Source of the DNA: JBDGYW01 sp964518955
Lineage (GTDB): Bacteria > Gemmatimonadota > Gemmatimonadetes > Gemmatimonadales > GWC2-71-9
NCBI GenBank assembly: GCA_964518955.1
Contig: CAZFHS010000010.1
Coordinates: forward strand, 62,001-126,000
DNA length: 64,000 nucleotides
Direction of reading: 5' to 3'
Shown here: positions 34,132-43,569 of the stretch, piece after piece
Position numbering within the stretch: position 1 is the stretch's first letter
Layout: each line of letters begins with the position of its first letter
The notes under the pieces: generated by a model
Databases searched by the model: none
Told to the model about the DNA's origin: nothing
Seen by the model: only the letters and a program-made list of their open reading frames with translations
Program-made: the position numbers and the translations under genes

Positions 34132-36444
34132 ATGACACAAACATCGAAGTACGGAACAGCGATGCTGTTGCTCCTGACCACATTTTCCTGTCGCGGCACA
34201 GTCCCTATTCCTGAACTGGAATCAGGCCCTGCCGATCTCTCATTCCCGCATCTTGCCGAGCGATGGGACGAGGCCATACCGCTCGGCAACGGCGTGTTGG
34301 GAGGGCTGCTCTGGAACAAGGACGGCAGGTTGCGCCTTGCCATCGACAGGATCGACCTGTGGGACCTCCGCCTCCAGGAAGAGATGCACGGCCCCGGCCA
34401 CACATTCGGCAGGCTATACGATCTCTGGAAGAACGGCGAATACGACCAGGCCATTGAGTTCCGAAACGAGCTGCGTTCGTATCCATTCCCGACGAAGATT
34501 CCGGGTGCCGCTCTGGAGTGGGACATCTCGTCGCTGGGCGAAGTGGAAACTGTGCGTCTCTTTCTACAGCCGGCGGTGAGCCAGGTGCGCTGGTCGAGCG
34601 GTGTTGAGCTCCAGATGTTCATTCATGCGGAACGGGATGTGGGATGGTTTCGGTTCTCGGGGCTCGACGGGGAGTTGGGTTTCGACCTCATCGCACCGGC
34701 CTACACCATGGATGATGAGGCCACCGACGTCGCCGATCAGAACCGGGGGAGCCTGACACGCCTCGGGTATCCGGATCCTGACATCGAAAGAGAGGGTAGG
34801 GAGTGGAATTACCGGCAGGAGACGAGCCTCGGTAACGGCTACGGCGTGAACGTTCAGTGGCGGCAGCCGTCGCAAGATGTAGTAGAGGGGTCCTGGTCCA
34901 TTGCCTGGCAAGGCAGTGGCGAGCCTGCCGATGCGCGCGCGCCCGTTGTCGAAGCGTTACGCCGCGGTTGGAACAGGGACCTTCGGGACCACCTCAGCTG
35001 GTGGGCGGCGTACTGGGACAAATCGTCAGTATCCCTTCCAGATTCCGTGATCGAACGACACTGGTACAGGGAGATGTACAAGTTCGGCGCCAGCACGGGC
35101 CACGGCTCCATACCGATATCGCTGCAGAGTGTCTGGACGGCTGACAACGGCAACCTGCCGCCCTGGGCGGGAGATTTCCACCACGACCTGAACACCCAGC
35201 TCAGTTATTGGCCGGCGTACACCGGTAATCGGATCGAGCAAGAGCGCGCGTTCGTCGATTGGCTGTGGAGAGTGAAACCGGAAGCGGAGCTCTATACGGA
35301 GCGGTTCTTCGAGTCTGGCGGACTGTCTTTCCCCGGAGTGACGGACATCGAGGGCCGGGCCATGGGCGGTTGGTGGCAGTACTCTCACAACCCCACCGTT
35401 GCCGCATGGCTCGGCACGCACTTCTACGAGCACTGGCGCTACACCATGGAAGAGGACTTTCTGCGGGGCAGGGCCTATCCGTGGATCAGTGCCTCGGCCG
35501 AGTTCTTCGACGACTTTTCCATCGTAGACGACGACGGCAAACGGAGCTTCCCTATGAGTTCTTCTCCGGAGATCAACGATGACCGGCCGGACGCCTGGTT
35601 CGAGCGCAGCACCAACTTCGACCTATCCCTCGTACGCTGGACTTATCTGAAGGCGGAGGAGTTGGCTTTGGCACTCGGCCTGCAGGAAGAGGCGAGAGCC
35701 TGGGCAACGCGGCTCCTGGAGTGGCCGGAGCTCGCTCTGGCGGACGAAGACGCGCGTCTGCTGATCGCACCCGAGTATCCTCTTCCGTATTCGCACCGAC
35801 ACTTCTCGCACCTGATGGCCATTCATCCCCTCGGATTGATAGATGAAGCCAACGGTGAGGAAGATCTCCGGATTATCAATGCTTCCTTGGCCGAACTCGA
35901 CCGCCTAGGGACATCTGCCTGGGTAGGCTATTCCTTCAGCTGGCTCGCATCGCTGAGAGCGAGGGCCGGAGACGGGCGGGGAGCCGCCGAGGCACTTCGG
36001 ATATTCGCCACCGCATTCTGCTCGCCGAACACGTTTCATCTAAACGGCGATCAGACCGGCAGCGGGTATTCCAACTACACGTACCGGCCGTTTACCCTGG
36101 AGGGCAATTTCGCCTTTGCCTCCGGTGTTCTGGAAATGCTGCTACAAAGCCACAACGGACTCGTGCGCGTATTCCCGGCCGTGCCAGACGACTGGCAGGA
36201 CATCTCCTTTGAGAATCTTCGGGCGCGAGGTGCGTTCCTCGTTTCGGCAGAAAGGCGGGATGGGAAGACGGCAGTCGTACGGGTGTTCTCCGAGAAAGGA
36301 GAAGAACTGCGGTTGCTCGATCCGTGGCCGGACAGCGGAACTCGGCTTTCAGGCATCGAAAACGGAAAGCTGCTCGAGGACGGACATGTCATCCGCATCA
36401 GTACCGAGCCGGGCGACCGTTTTTTCATAGAGGAAAACAGGTAA
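34132..36444 (+). CDS. GH95-like alpha-L-fucosidase/galactosidase
   Basis: This 770-residue secreted glycosidase is called GH95 from WDEAIPLGNGVLGGLLW at its N-terminus and the central GDFHHDLNTQLSYWPAYTGN, both hallmark blocks of that family (inverting alpha-1,2-L-fucosidases and alpha-L-galactosidases). Later, MSSSPEIND and AYPWISASAEFFDD belong to the (alpha/alpha)6 barrel. ATG 34132 is chosen because GAAGGA lies 6 bases upstream and the signal (LLLLTTFSC) then sits at the N-terminus. It closes the rightward two-sulfatase operon. Substrate identity (fucose or galactose) cannot be settled by eye. Confidence 0.85.
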   Translation: MTQTSKYGTAMLLLLTTFSCRGTVPIPELESGPADLSFPHLAERWDEAIPLGNGVLGGLLWNKDGRLRLAIDRIDLWDLRLQEEMHGPGHTFGRLYDLWKNGEYDQAIEFRNELRSYPFPTKIPGAALEWDISSLGEVETVRLFLQPAVSQVRWSSGVELQMFIHAERDVGWFRFSGLDGELGFDLIAPAYTMDDEATDVADQNRGSLTRLGYPDPDIEREGREWNYRQETSLGNGYGVNVQWRQPSQDVVEGSWSIAWQGSGEPADARAPVVEALRRGWNRDLRDHLSWWAAYWDKSSVSLPDSVIERHWYREMYKFGASTGHGSIPISLQSVWTADNGNLPPWAGDFHHDLNTQLSYWPAYTGNRIEQERAFVDWLWRVKPEAELYTERFFESGGLSFPGVTDIEGRAMGGWWQYSHNPTVAAWLGTHFYEHWRYTMEEDFLRGRAYPWISASAEFFDDFSIVDDDGKRSFPMSSSPEINDDRPDAWFERSTNFDLSLVRWTYLKAEELALALGLQEEARAWATRLLEWPELALADEDARLLIAPEYPLPYSHRHFSHLMAIHPLGLIDEANGEEDLRIINASLAELDRLGTSAWVGYSFSWLASLRARAGDGRGAAEALRIFATAFCSPNTFHLNGDQTGSGYSNYTYRPFTLEGNFAFASGVLEMLLQSHNGLVRVFPAVPDDWQDISFENLRARGAFLVSAERRDGKTAVVRVFSEKGEELRLLDPWPDSGTRLSGIENGKLLEDGHVIRISTEPGDRFFIEENR

Positions 36445-36542
36445 ACTCGAGACGCTCCTCCTTCAGAACCACGGCGGTGCAGCTTCTTGAAGAACGTGGC
36501 TACGCTCACATGGGTTTTGGCGCTTGCTTTGCGCCGCCGCCG

Positions 36543-39500
36543 CTACCGCCGATCCATATGGGCGTTGACCTGGATCTCATCGGCGAACAGCCATGCCAGT
36601 CCGCCCGAGCCGGAATGCCACTCGGGTAGAATGCCAATGTTCTTCGCAACGACGCGCACGTACCTGGCCGTCTTACCGCTCAGATCTGTCGAGACACTTC
36701 GCGTTGCCGGGGGCTGACGCTCTTCAGGTATCGGGAGTGCAAACGTTGCCACGGTTTCGAAGACTCGATCCTCTCCGGCGATCGAGAATGTGACCTCCCG
36801 CGGAAGGAAGATCCAGCTGCCGTTTGCCTCGAGGAAGCCGGCTCTGATACTGCGTACTTCCGTCGGGCTGCCGAGATCGATTACCGCATCGAGGTCCTCA
36901 CCCTCGAAGCCCTGCCAGGTACCATCGCTCGGGTCGGTCGAACCCCAACGGTTATCCGTGAGTGCGTTGTCGCCGCCGCCGTCGTACTGACTGGCGTGCG
37001 GGTTTGCCAGGGTGACCTGCGCCCCGGCGCCATCGTGTGATACGGTCCGGGCAACTGCCTCGATCAGTGCGGCCCTGATCGCAGCGGCTTTTTCCCCCAG
37101 GTCCGAGTCGTCCAGCAGTGGCTCGACCATGTCGAAGATCCACACATCGTCACGCCCGGCGAGACCGTCGAGCACCAAGTCCTTCTCTTCATTGATCTGT
37201 GTCAGTTCGAAGAGTGAACTGAACAATGCCTGGTCGTCAGCAGACGTTCTCTCGTGCTCCCTGTTCATCAACTCGACGACGCCTGCGATTGCCACCGATC
37301 GCACTTCGTCTGTCGAGGCAGCCCCAGCCAATCTGAGCAGGTTTTCGAGGGGCATGTTGTCGGGCCAGTTCCCGAGTACTCTCAGAAGTGAAACACGATT
37401 TGGTTCTGCAGCGCGCTCGAAGGCCCCGAGCAACTGGTTGATGCCGCTCACCCTATTGGTCATTCCCTCGCAGACAGAGACAATCGCCTCCTCCAAACCG
37501 ATCCGGTCTTCCGAGGTCTCACTTCTCTCGAGCAACTCGATCAAATCTGGCAAGCGAGTGCCGTCCGCGATCCTCGCGAGTGCACCAATCGATGCTTCAC
37601 GAACGGATGCGTTGCGGTCTTCGGTAAAACCAAGGAACGTCGGTACTGCAGCGGCAGAGTACCGCTCTGCCAGGATGTTGATCAAGACTGCTCGGCCTTG
37701 GTCCTGATACTCGCTTACCGCCGAGATGATCTGCTCGTCCACGCCCTCACCCCATAAATGCACGAGACTCTCACGGGCCGGAATGGAATCCGCTTGGTCG
37801 ACCGCGATGGACGCGAGGAGCGGAACATGGGAACCATTGCCCAACTCTCTTAGAGCTCGGATCGCGGCGGTGCGTACGTTTCCTTCGCCGCTCTCAACCA
37901 ACGCGGTCACGACAGGCGCGGCTCCGTCCACGCCCGCGTCCGCAAGTGCCGAGATCGCGAGTACGCGCGCATCCTCCGGGAGAGAAGGCAGCTCGCCGGC
38001 GAGAGGCAACAGTTCGACCTGTTGCTGCATCTCGACCATGAACCGAGCCCCAGCACGTTGAATCTCGGGTTCTTCACTGCGTAACATCGTGACTAATGAA
38101 GGAACTGCCTCGGCGCCCTGACCGTGAACCAACCCGCGCCATGCCGCGACCCTCACCGGTACTGGATAAGATTCTGCCGTCAGTCGTTCGTAGAAGTCGT
38201 GCACCTCAGCAGAGGCCTCTGCTGAGGCCTCGTCAGAGGCGCCTTCCAGTGCCAGATCGTCGGCGGACCGCAGCAGTGCATCCAGGCGCAGCGGCTCGAT
38301 CTCGCTTGGCACGTCCAGCCCGTCAAGAGCCTCCATTGCGGTTGGACCGCCGATTTCACCAAGAGCAGTGATGACTGCACTAGTTAGCTCGGAATCGGAA
38401 GCGTCTATCAGTTCAACGAGGAGGGGAATGGCTTCACGGTCGCGACGCTGTCCGATCGTACCGATCACACCGAGTCGCGCGGGACCAGTGAGTTGTCGAA
38501 GGGATGCCCTGAAGATCCTGTCGACCTCTGGAGAAGTCTGGGCCTGGAGAGCGAAGCGGGCGTCATCTGTGAGACGATCATCAAGCAGCATCCGCTCCAG
38601 ATGGGGGAGCGATCGATCGGCTTCGATTCTGCGCAACATACGGGATACGAACTGCTTAGCAGCGTAGGTGCTCGAGGGATCTTCGAGGATGCCGGTGAGC
38701 CGGTCTTCGATTGTAGCGTGATGCTCGGGAACAGTCTTGCGAATGAGATCTTCTATGGCGGCCTGTGACAGCCGACTCGAACCATAGTCCTGTTCGACGA
38801 CTGCCACGAAGGGATCTTCGACCGCCCCAACGTCGGTTGTGAGTGCCGCTGTTGGCTTGGTTGCAAGCGACGCGCTCGGTGCATCGTCCATCTCGAGGTC
38901 ACCGAGGGCGTACTGAATCCCGGCAAGGTAATGTGCGAGTACCGCCGGATTCTCGAACACCTCCAGATTGTGTCCCAGCGAGCAGTAGAATACTCGGCCG
39001 CTACCGAATGGTTTTATCCAGGAGATCGCAAAGTCGTCGTCATCCCGCTTGATGCCTTCCACCTGGTAGTTCCGCATGTTCGACATGTCGAGACTGAGAA
39101 GGACGCGGTGGCTATCGCGGGAATAGGGCCCCATGAACTGATAGAGCTCATCCTTGATGAGAAAAGCCTGGCCCTCGAACGAAACATTCAGCGGATGATC
39201 CGGCTCGTCGATCTTAACTGCCCACGTACCTCCGGCGTGCCATGGATGGCCGTCGAAGAGACCACCCATCATTTCTGCCGCCTCGGGCCAGTCGTAGAAG
39301 TTGTCGGTTGCGGCGTGAATGCCGATCACGCCCTTGCCGTTCCGAACGAAGTCGAGCAAAGCTCGGCGCTGACTCGGATCGTCGAAAGTGAGTTGCGTGG
39401 TGTTGTTGAAGAGCACGGCATCGAACTGGGCGAGGTTCGAAGCTTCGAAGACGGCCATATCTCTGGAGACGAAAACCTCGAATGCACCGGTCTTCTGTCC

Positions 39501-39788
39501 TATGAAGTCCAGAGCGACCTCGGTCCAGCCGATCGACTGGTGAGCGAACCCTTCACTGTGCGAGAACACCAGGATGCGGCGCTCATCGGCTGGCTCAGCG
39601 ATCGCCAGCTCCGGTGCAGCTTGCCAGATGCCGGCAAACTCACTGTCGGGCGCGGGAGGTTGTGGAACTACACCGCCTGTTCGACATCCGATCTGGGCGG
39701 CCAGGATGACGGCTGCTAGGCCGCGTACGCGTGTGCGTGCGCGGGTGCGGGTGCGGGCGCGTATGCGCAACGTCTTTTGTCTGGGCAT
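36543..39788 (-). CDS. ThuA / HEAT-repeat / discoidin-like exported protein
   Basis: This large protein has 1081 residues. Its N-region is unusual: about 14 Arg in the first 25 residues from a DNA hexamer repeat, then a hydrophobic LAAVILAAQIGC. Residues about 68-300 are a ThuA domain (ILVFSHSEGFAHQSI, GIHAATDNFYDW, YCSLGHN), a glutamine-amidotransferase-like fold linked to sugar metabolism. From about 340 to 900 are HEAT/armadillo-like repeats. The last 140 residues resemble a discoidin (F5/8 type C) carbohydrate-binding domain (VIDLGSPTEVRSIRAG). It is the last gene of the leftward sugar operon and overlaps the upstream Gfo/Idh stop by one base (TGATG). The role, binding or transforming a sugar outside the cytoplasm, is inference. 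Confidence 0.85.
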   Translation of the reverse strand: MPRQKTLRIRARTRTRARTRVRGLAAVILAAQIGCRTGGVVPQPPAPDSEFAGIWQAAPELAIAEPADERRILVFSHSEGFAHQSIGWTEVALDFIGQKTGAFEVFVSRDMAVFEASNLAQFDAVLFNNTTQLTFDDPSQRRALLDFVRNGKGVIGIHAATDNFYDWPEAAEMMGGLFDGHPWHAGGTWAVKIDEPDHPLNVSFEGQAFLIKDELYQFMGPYSRDSHRVLLSLDMSNMRNYQVEGIKRDDDDFAISWIKPFGSGRVFYCSLGHNLEVFENPAVLAHYLAGIQYALGDLEMDDAPSASLATKPTAALTTDVGAVEDPFVAVVEQDYGSSRLSQAAIEDLIRKTVPEHHATIEDRLTGILEDPSSTYAAKQFVSRMLRRIEADRSLPHLERMLLDDRLTDDARFALQAQTSPEVDRIFRASLRQLTGPARLGVIGTIGQRRDREAIPLLVELIDASDSELTSAVITALGEIGGPTAMEALDGLDVPSEIEPLRLDALLRSADDLALEGASDEASAEASAEVHDFYERLTAESYPVPVRVAAWRGLVHGQGAEAVPSLVTMLRSEEPEIQRAGARFMVEMQQQVELLPLAGELPSLPEDARVLAISALADAGVDGAAPVVTALVESGEGNVRTAAIRALRELGNGSHVPLLASIAVDQADSIPARESLVHLWGEGVDEQIISAVSEYQDQGRAVLINILAERYSAAAVPTFLGFTEDRNASVREASIGALARIADGTRLPDLIELLERSETSEDRIGLEEAIVSVCEGMTNRVSGINQLLGAFERAAEPNRVSLLRVLGNWPDNMPLENLLRLAGAASTDEVRSVAIAGVVELMNREHERTSADDQALFSSLFELTQINEEKDLVLDGLAGRDDVWIFDMVEPLLDDSDLGEKAAAIRAALIEAVARTVSHDGAGAQVTLANPHASQYDGGGDNALTDNRWGSTDPSDGTWQGFEGEDLDAVIDLGSPTEVRSIRAGFLEANGSWIFLPREVTFSIAGEDRVFETVATFALPIPEERQPPATRSVSTDLSGKTARYVRVVAKNIGILPEWHSGSGGLAWLFADEIQVNAHMDRR
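39722..39769 (+). repeat. Eight imperfect hexamer repeats (YGCGNR) coding for an Arg-rich leader
   Basis: Eight tandem hexamers lie end to end: CGCGTA, CGCGTG, TGCGTG, CGCGGG, TGCGGG, TGCGGG, CGCGTA, TGCGCA. On the minus strand they encode alternating Arg with Ile, Ala, Thr or Val in the signal-peptide n-region of the ThuA protein. As the unit is a multiple of three, gain or loss of units would change leader charge without a frameshift. Confidence 0.75.
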
Positions 39789-41101
39789 CAGAGTATCCAG
39801 GGCTTGCGGTACGAACGTCCGAGAAGCGCGGCCGCGCCCGGATCGTTTTCAATCGTTTCGGTTTTCGGGTCCCAGCGGATCGTGCGGCCGGTAAGCATCG
39901 CTATCTCACCCAAGTGGCCTACGCTGACAGAACGGCAGGCGGTCTCGACCGGGGTGATCGTCTCCTGTCTGCTCCTCACGCAATCGAGGAAATTCTGGAT
40001 GTGATCATCACTTCGATAGAGACGTTTGTCGCCCGGTCCGATCTCCTCGTATCTGATCCAGCTCGGATCGGATGTCAGGAGTTCGCTCCGATTGACGTGG
40101 ATCCAGCCGTCGTCACCGTGCCACTTCGTACCCATGAACCCGATTCTATTCGAGCTCCCGACCTCAACCGTGACGTCACCTTCGTATTTGCAGGTGAACC
40201 TGTACTCGGTAGGAGCATCCCACAGCCCTTCTGCTGGGTATTCTCCCTTTCCTGAGATCTCGTATGGTCCAGTGCGGTCGAAGTCGAGTCCCCAATGTGC
40301 GATGTCGATGTGGTGGCCGGCCCAGTCGGTGAGTTGACCGCCGGAGTAGTCCATTATCCAGCGCCAGTCCCAATGGCATCGGTTGCCGCCGAACTCGCAG
40401 TACTCTCGCCACGGCGCGGGGCCGAGCCAGAAATCCCAGTCGAGTTCCTGCGGTACCGGCATGGGTTCCTTGACATCAGTGGCGTTGCCGCTCGGGAGAC
40501 CGACCTCCACTAGCCGAACCTTTCCGATGCGACCATTACGCACCAGCTCGCAGGCATGGTGGAAGTGACGCACCGATCGCTGCCAGCTGCCTGTCTGCCA
40601 GATTCCGCCGTAACGATGGACGGCGTCGCAAATAGCCCGGCTCTCTCTGATCGATCGCGAAAGTGGTTTTTCACCAAAGATGTCGAGCCCGGCGGCGGCA
40701 GCCATGATGGCCGGGATCGCATGCCATTGGTCGGGGAGGGCGAGCGAGACCGCATCCAGTTCCTCCCGGGCGAGAAGCTCGCGGAAGTCAGTGTAGGTGC
40801 GGCAGTCTCCGTTTTCGTAGACGTTGTCCACCGTTTGCTTAGCCCGCTCGAGATGGTCCCGGTCGACGTCGCATACCGCCACGACTTGAACCTCGTCTTT
40901 TTCCAGGAAGCCACTCATGTTCCCGGTGCCCTGTGAGCCGACGCCGATACAGCCGATCACGATCCGGTCTCCGGCTGCAGGGCGGCGCCCAAGCCCCAGC
41001 GCTGATGCGGGAACGATGGATGGGAAAGCGGTCAAAACGCCGACGGCGGATGCTCGCTTCACAAAATCACGTCGGCAAATTCGCGATCGGTCGGCCATCA
41101 C
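39788..41101 (-). CDS. Gfo/Idh/MocA-family oxidoreductase with Tat signal
   Basis: This protein has 437 residues from GTG 41101 or 436 from ATG 41098; both lie behind GGAGGG. The Tat-type signal is CRRDFVKRASAVG. The dinucleotide-binding motif is CIGVGSQGTG and the EKP motif is IFGEKPLSRS. The C-terminal domain has the SGGQLTDWAGHHIDIAHW segment typical of exported members. It is related to but distinct from the one at 24396. Its place between a TIM-barrel isomerase and ThuA, with a second cytoplasmic Gfo/Idh two genes up, indicates a sugar-oxidation pathway of the C3-keto type, though the sugar is unknown. Confidence 0.88.
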   Translation of the reverse strand: MMADRSRICRRDFVKRASAVGVLTAFPSIVPASALGLGRRPAAGDRIVIGCIGVGSQGTGNMSGFLEKDEVQVVAVCDVDRDHLERAKQTVDNVYENGDCRTYTDFRELLAREELDAVSLALPDQWHAIPAIMAAAAGLDIFGEKPLSRSIRESRAICDAVHRYGGIWQTGSWQRSVRHFHHACELVRNGRIGKVRLVEVGLPSGNATDVKEPMPVPQELDWDFWLGPAPWREYCEFGGNRCHWDWRWIMDYSGGQLTDWAGHHIDIAHWGLDFDRTGPYEISGKGEYPAEGLWDAPTEYRFTCKYEGDVTVEVGSSNRIGFMGTKWHGDDGWIHVNRSELLTSDPSWIRYEEIGPGDKRLYRSDDHIQNFLDCVRSRQETITPVETACRSVSVGHLGEIAMLTGRTIRWDPKTETIENDPGAAALLGRSYRKPWIL

Positions 41102-41121
41102 TCACACCCTCCGTTTAACAG

Positions 41122-42114
41122 CTAGTTGTCGAACGCCTCGTCAAACACTCGATCGGACTTCTCGAAGTCGAGAACGTGCACGAAGTCACAGGCTTCTTCG
41201 GCACCGTGCTCGCGGTCCATCGCCGCGTCTTCCCATTCTACGGAAAGCGGGCCCCTGTACCCGAGAACGTTCAGCTCTCGGATGATCGCCTCGAAGTCGA
41301 TTCCTCCGCGGCCCAGGCTCCTGAAATCCCAACCTCTGCCCGGCACGCCGAAGTTCAAGTGCGACGAGAGGATTCCGCTCTCACCATCGAGAGTGACCGC
41401 GGCATCCTTCATGTGCACGTGATAAATCTTCTTGGGAAACGCCTGGAGGAACCTGACTGGATCGACCATCTGCCAGTGCAGATGACTCGGATCGAAGTTG
41501 AAGCCAAAGGCCTTTCTGTTCTTTACTGCAGCAAGCGCCCGCCTGGCGGTGATGATGTCGAATGCAATTTCAGTGGGATGCACTTCCAGGGCGAACTTGA
41601 CCCCGCACTTGTCGAATTCGTCGAGTATCGGATTCCACAGTCGCGCAAATTGTTCGAACCCGTCGGCGATCTGTTTGTCGCTCACCGGCGGGAAGCTGTA
41701 TAGCATGTGCCATATCGCAGAGCCGGTGAATCCGTTGACGACCTTAACGCCAATGTTCTGCGCGGCCCTCGCCGTCTTCTTCATCTCCTGAATAGCCCAC
41801 CTGCGTTTCTTCGCGGCACTACCGTGGCATTTTTCCGGCGCGAACATATCCGAGCGTTCGTCGTCATTGGGATCGCAAACGAGTTGGCCTGCAAGGTGGT
41901 TACTGATAGCCCAGCATTTCAGGCCATAATCCGCCAGCATTTCTTTGCGGCTCTTAGCATACCTCTTGCTTCTGGCTGCCTTGTCGACCTCGACATGATC
42001 TCCCCAGCACGCCAGCTCCAGCCCGTCGTAGCCCCACTCTGCCGCTTTCCTGCAGAGTACCTCGAGTGGAAGATCAGCCCATTGCCCCGTGAAAAGCGTT
42101 ACCGGCCTTGCCAT
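41122..42114 (-). CDS. Sugar phosphate isomerase/epimerase family (TIM barrel)
   Basis: This 330-residue protein of the xylose-isomerase-like/AP-endonuclease-2 TIM-barrel fold has no export signal. Recognisable parts include GYDGLELACWGDH near the N-terminus, FALEVHPTEIAFD in the middle, and FGFNFDPSHLHWQMVDP, whose Asp/His/Glu side chains form the metal site. YRGPLSVEWEDAAMD ends the barrel. A very strong ribosome site (AAAGGAGG) precedes ATG 42114. The gene is 10 bases downstream of the cytoplasmic Gfo/Idh gene. Such pairs interconvert keto sugars or inositols after oxidation. The substrate is unknown. Confidence 0.9.
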   Translation of the reverse strand: MARPVTLFTGQWADLPLEVLCRKAAEWGYDGLELACWGDHVEVDKAARSKRYAKSRKEMLADYGLKCWAISNHLAGQLVCDPNDDERSDMFAPEKCHGSAAKKRRWAIQEMKKTARAAQNIGVKVVNGFTGSAIWHMLYSFPPVSDKQIADGFEQFARLWNPILDEFDKCGVKFALEVHPTEIAFDIITARRALAAVKNRKAFGFNFDPSHLHWQMVDPVRFLQAFPKKIYHVHMKDAAVTLDGESGILSSHLNFGVPGRGWDFRSLGRGGIDFEAIIRELNVLGYRGPLSVEWEDAAMDREHGAEEACDFVHVLDFEKSDRVFDEAFDN

Positions 42115-42124
42115 TGTTCCTCCT

Positions 42125-43285
42125 TTAGATCTTTACCCACCTGGCGCCTCTGCTCGAAGAGCCGACGACAGCACGTATGAACCGTATGCCACGAACGCCG
42201 TCCGCGACGCCCGGGAAATCCAACGCCAATGGATCGGGTTTTTTCCTATCCATCCTGGCGCGTACGGTATCGGCGAAGTTGCAGTAGTTGTTAGCGAATG
42301 CTTCCAGGAATGCCTCCGGATGCCCGAATGGCAATCTCGTGGCTCGACCTGCCGCCGGACTTTTCTCTGCGACGTAGTCGTTGCCTCGTTTCCATACCTC
42401 CTGTGGTGCATTGATGCGGTTCACGTACAGGTAGTTGGGATGTTCCTGGTGCCATTCGAGGCTCGCATCTTCGCCGTAGATCCATATGGCGAGGTTGTTC
42501 TCCTCACCAATCGAGACCTGGCTAGCATGAAGGACTCCTTTGGCGCCCTTGTTGAAGCGTATCAGGCAATTGCCGTCATCGTCGAGCCGGCGGCCCTTGA
42601 CGAATGTGGTCAGTTCCGCGCAGATCTGCTGAGCCTTCAGTCCGGAGATGTACTCGGCGAGATGGCAGGCATGAGTGCCGATGTCGCCCATACAACCAGC
42701 GGCACCGCTCTGCTTTGGATCTGTGCGCCAACTAGCCTGCTGCTGTCCTTCGCGTTCGATGGGTCGAATCAGCCAGCCCTGCGGGTACTGCACTACGATC
42801 TTCAGAATCTTGCCCAAGTCACCCTGTTTGACCATGTCCCTTGCGAGCTTCACCATCGGGTAGCCGGGGTAGTTATGCATCAACCCAAAGACCTTCCGGT
42901 TCTTCTTGACGATCTTTTCCAGAGATTGCGCTTCCTTGACGTCCATCGTCATCGGCTTTTCGCACATCACGTGGAACCCGGCTTCGAGAAACGCCTTCGT
43001 CATGGGGAAGTGCAAGTTGTTGGGAGTGGTGATCGAGACGAAGTCGATGCGTTTTTCGTCGGGCAGTTTCAGTTCCTTCTCGAGCATCGTTTCATAGTCG
43101 GGATACGAGCGTTTCGGCTCGATGTTCTGCTCGCGCCCGGTTTGTTTGCTTTTGCGAGCGCTGACGTCAAAAGCCCCGGCAACGAGTTCGATGCCTCCGT
43201 CCATGCGCGCGGCTTTGCGATGCACTTCACCGATGAATGCTCCAGGTCCGCCGCCGACCATTCCCATTCTCAGCTTCCTGCTCAT
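42125..43285 (-). CDS. Gfo/Idh/MocA-family oxidoreductase (cytoplasmic)
   Basis: This 386-residue enzyme starts at ATG 43285 (MSRKLRMGMVGGGPGAF), with GAGAGGCGAG upstream. The dinucleotide motif is MGMVGGGPGAFIG, EKP occurs in VMCEKPMTMDVKEAQ, and GCMGDIGTHACHLAEY is the helix-sheet linker with the catalytic His. No signal peptide is present, unlike the Tat-exported paralogues at 24396 and 39788, so it acts in the cytoplasm, probably on the sugar taken up by the permease upstream. The long open frame on the opposite strand (42089-43711) is a codon-bias shadow. Confidence 0.9.
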   Translation of the reverse strand: MSRKLRMGMVGGGPGAFIGEVHRKAARMDGGIELVAGAFDVSARKSKQTGREQNIEPKRSYPDYETMLEKELKLPDEKRIDFVSITTPNNLHFPMTKAFLEAGFHVMCEKPMTMDVKEAQSLEKIVKKNRKVFGLMHNYPGYPMVKLARDMVKQGDLGKILKIVVQYPQGWLIRPIEREGQQQASWRTDPKQSGAAGCMGDIGTHACHLAEYISGLKAQQICAELTTFVKGRRLDDDGNCLIRFNKGAKGVLHASQVSIGEENNLAIWIYGEDASLEWHQEHPNYLYVNRINAPQEVWKRGNDYVAEKSPAAGRATRLPFGHPEAFLEAFANNYCNFADTVRARMDRKKPDPLALDFPGVADGVRGIRFIRAVVGSSSRGARWVKI

Positions 43286-43392
43286 CGTATCTCGCCTCTC
43301 GGTTTGAGTTCTTCGTTTCTGTGTCGGTATCTCGACAGGCCACAAGCCAACCTGAGATTTGCATCAAAGTACTGCGAATCGGAAGACTCACT

Positions 43393-43569
43393 TCATCCTA
43401 CATCGTCTTTGACCAACCAGAACGGCGCCGTGACAAACCAAAGCAGGGCGCCGATGGCCATGAGCCAGGCGTGCGCGTCCCAGGTCAGCGTTCCCGATAA
43501 GACGAGAAACGCGGGGAGAACCGTCAGCCCGAGTCCCACCAACGATCCGGCTTTTAGCAAGTTCCTCAT
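43393..43569 (-). CDS. Small two-helix membrane protein coupled to the permease
   Basis: This 58-residue reading frame starts at ATG 43569, overlapping the permease stop (ATGA), and ends at TGA 43393-43395. It is very hydrophobic with two membrane segments: residues about 5-25 (LKAGSLVGLGLTVLPAFLVL) and 33-53 (AHAWLMAIGALLWFVTAPFW), and a short charged tail KDDVG. Overlap with the permease and the clean two-helix hairpin make it a good candidate small subunit or accessory of that transporter. I do not recognise a named family. Confidence 0.6.
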   Translation of the reverse strand: MRNLLKAGSLVGLGLTVLPAFLVLSGTLTWDAHAWLMAIGALLWFVTAPFWLVKDDVG

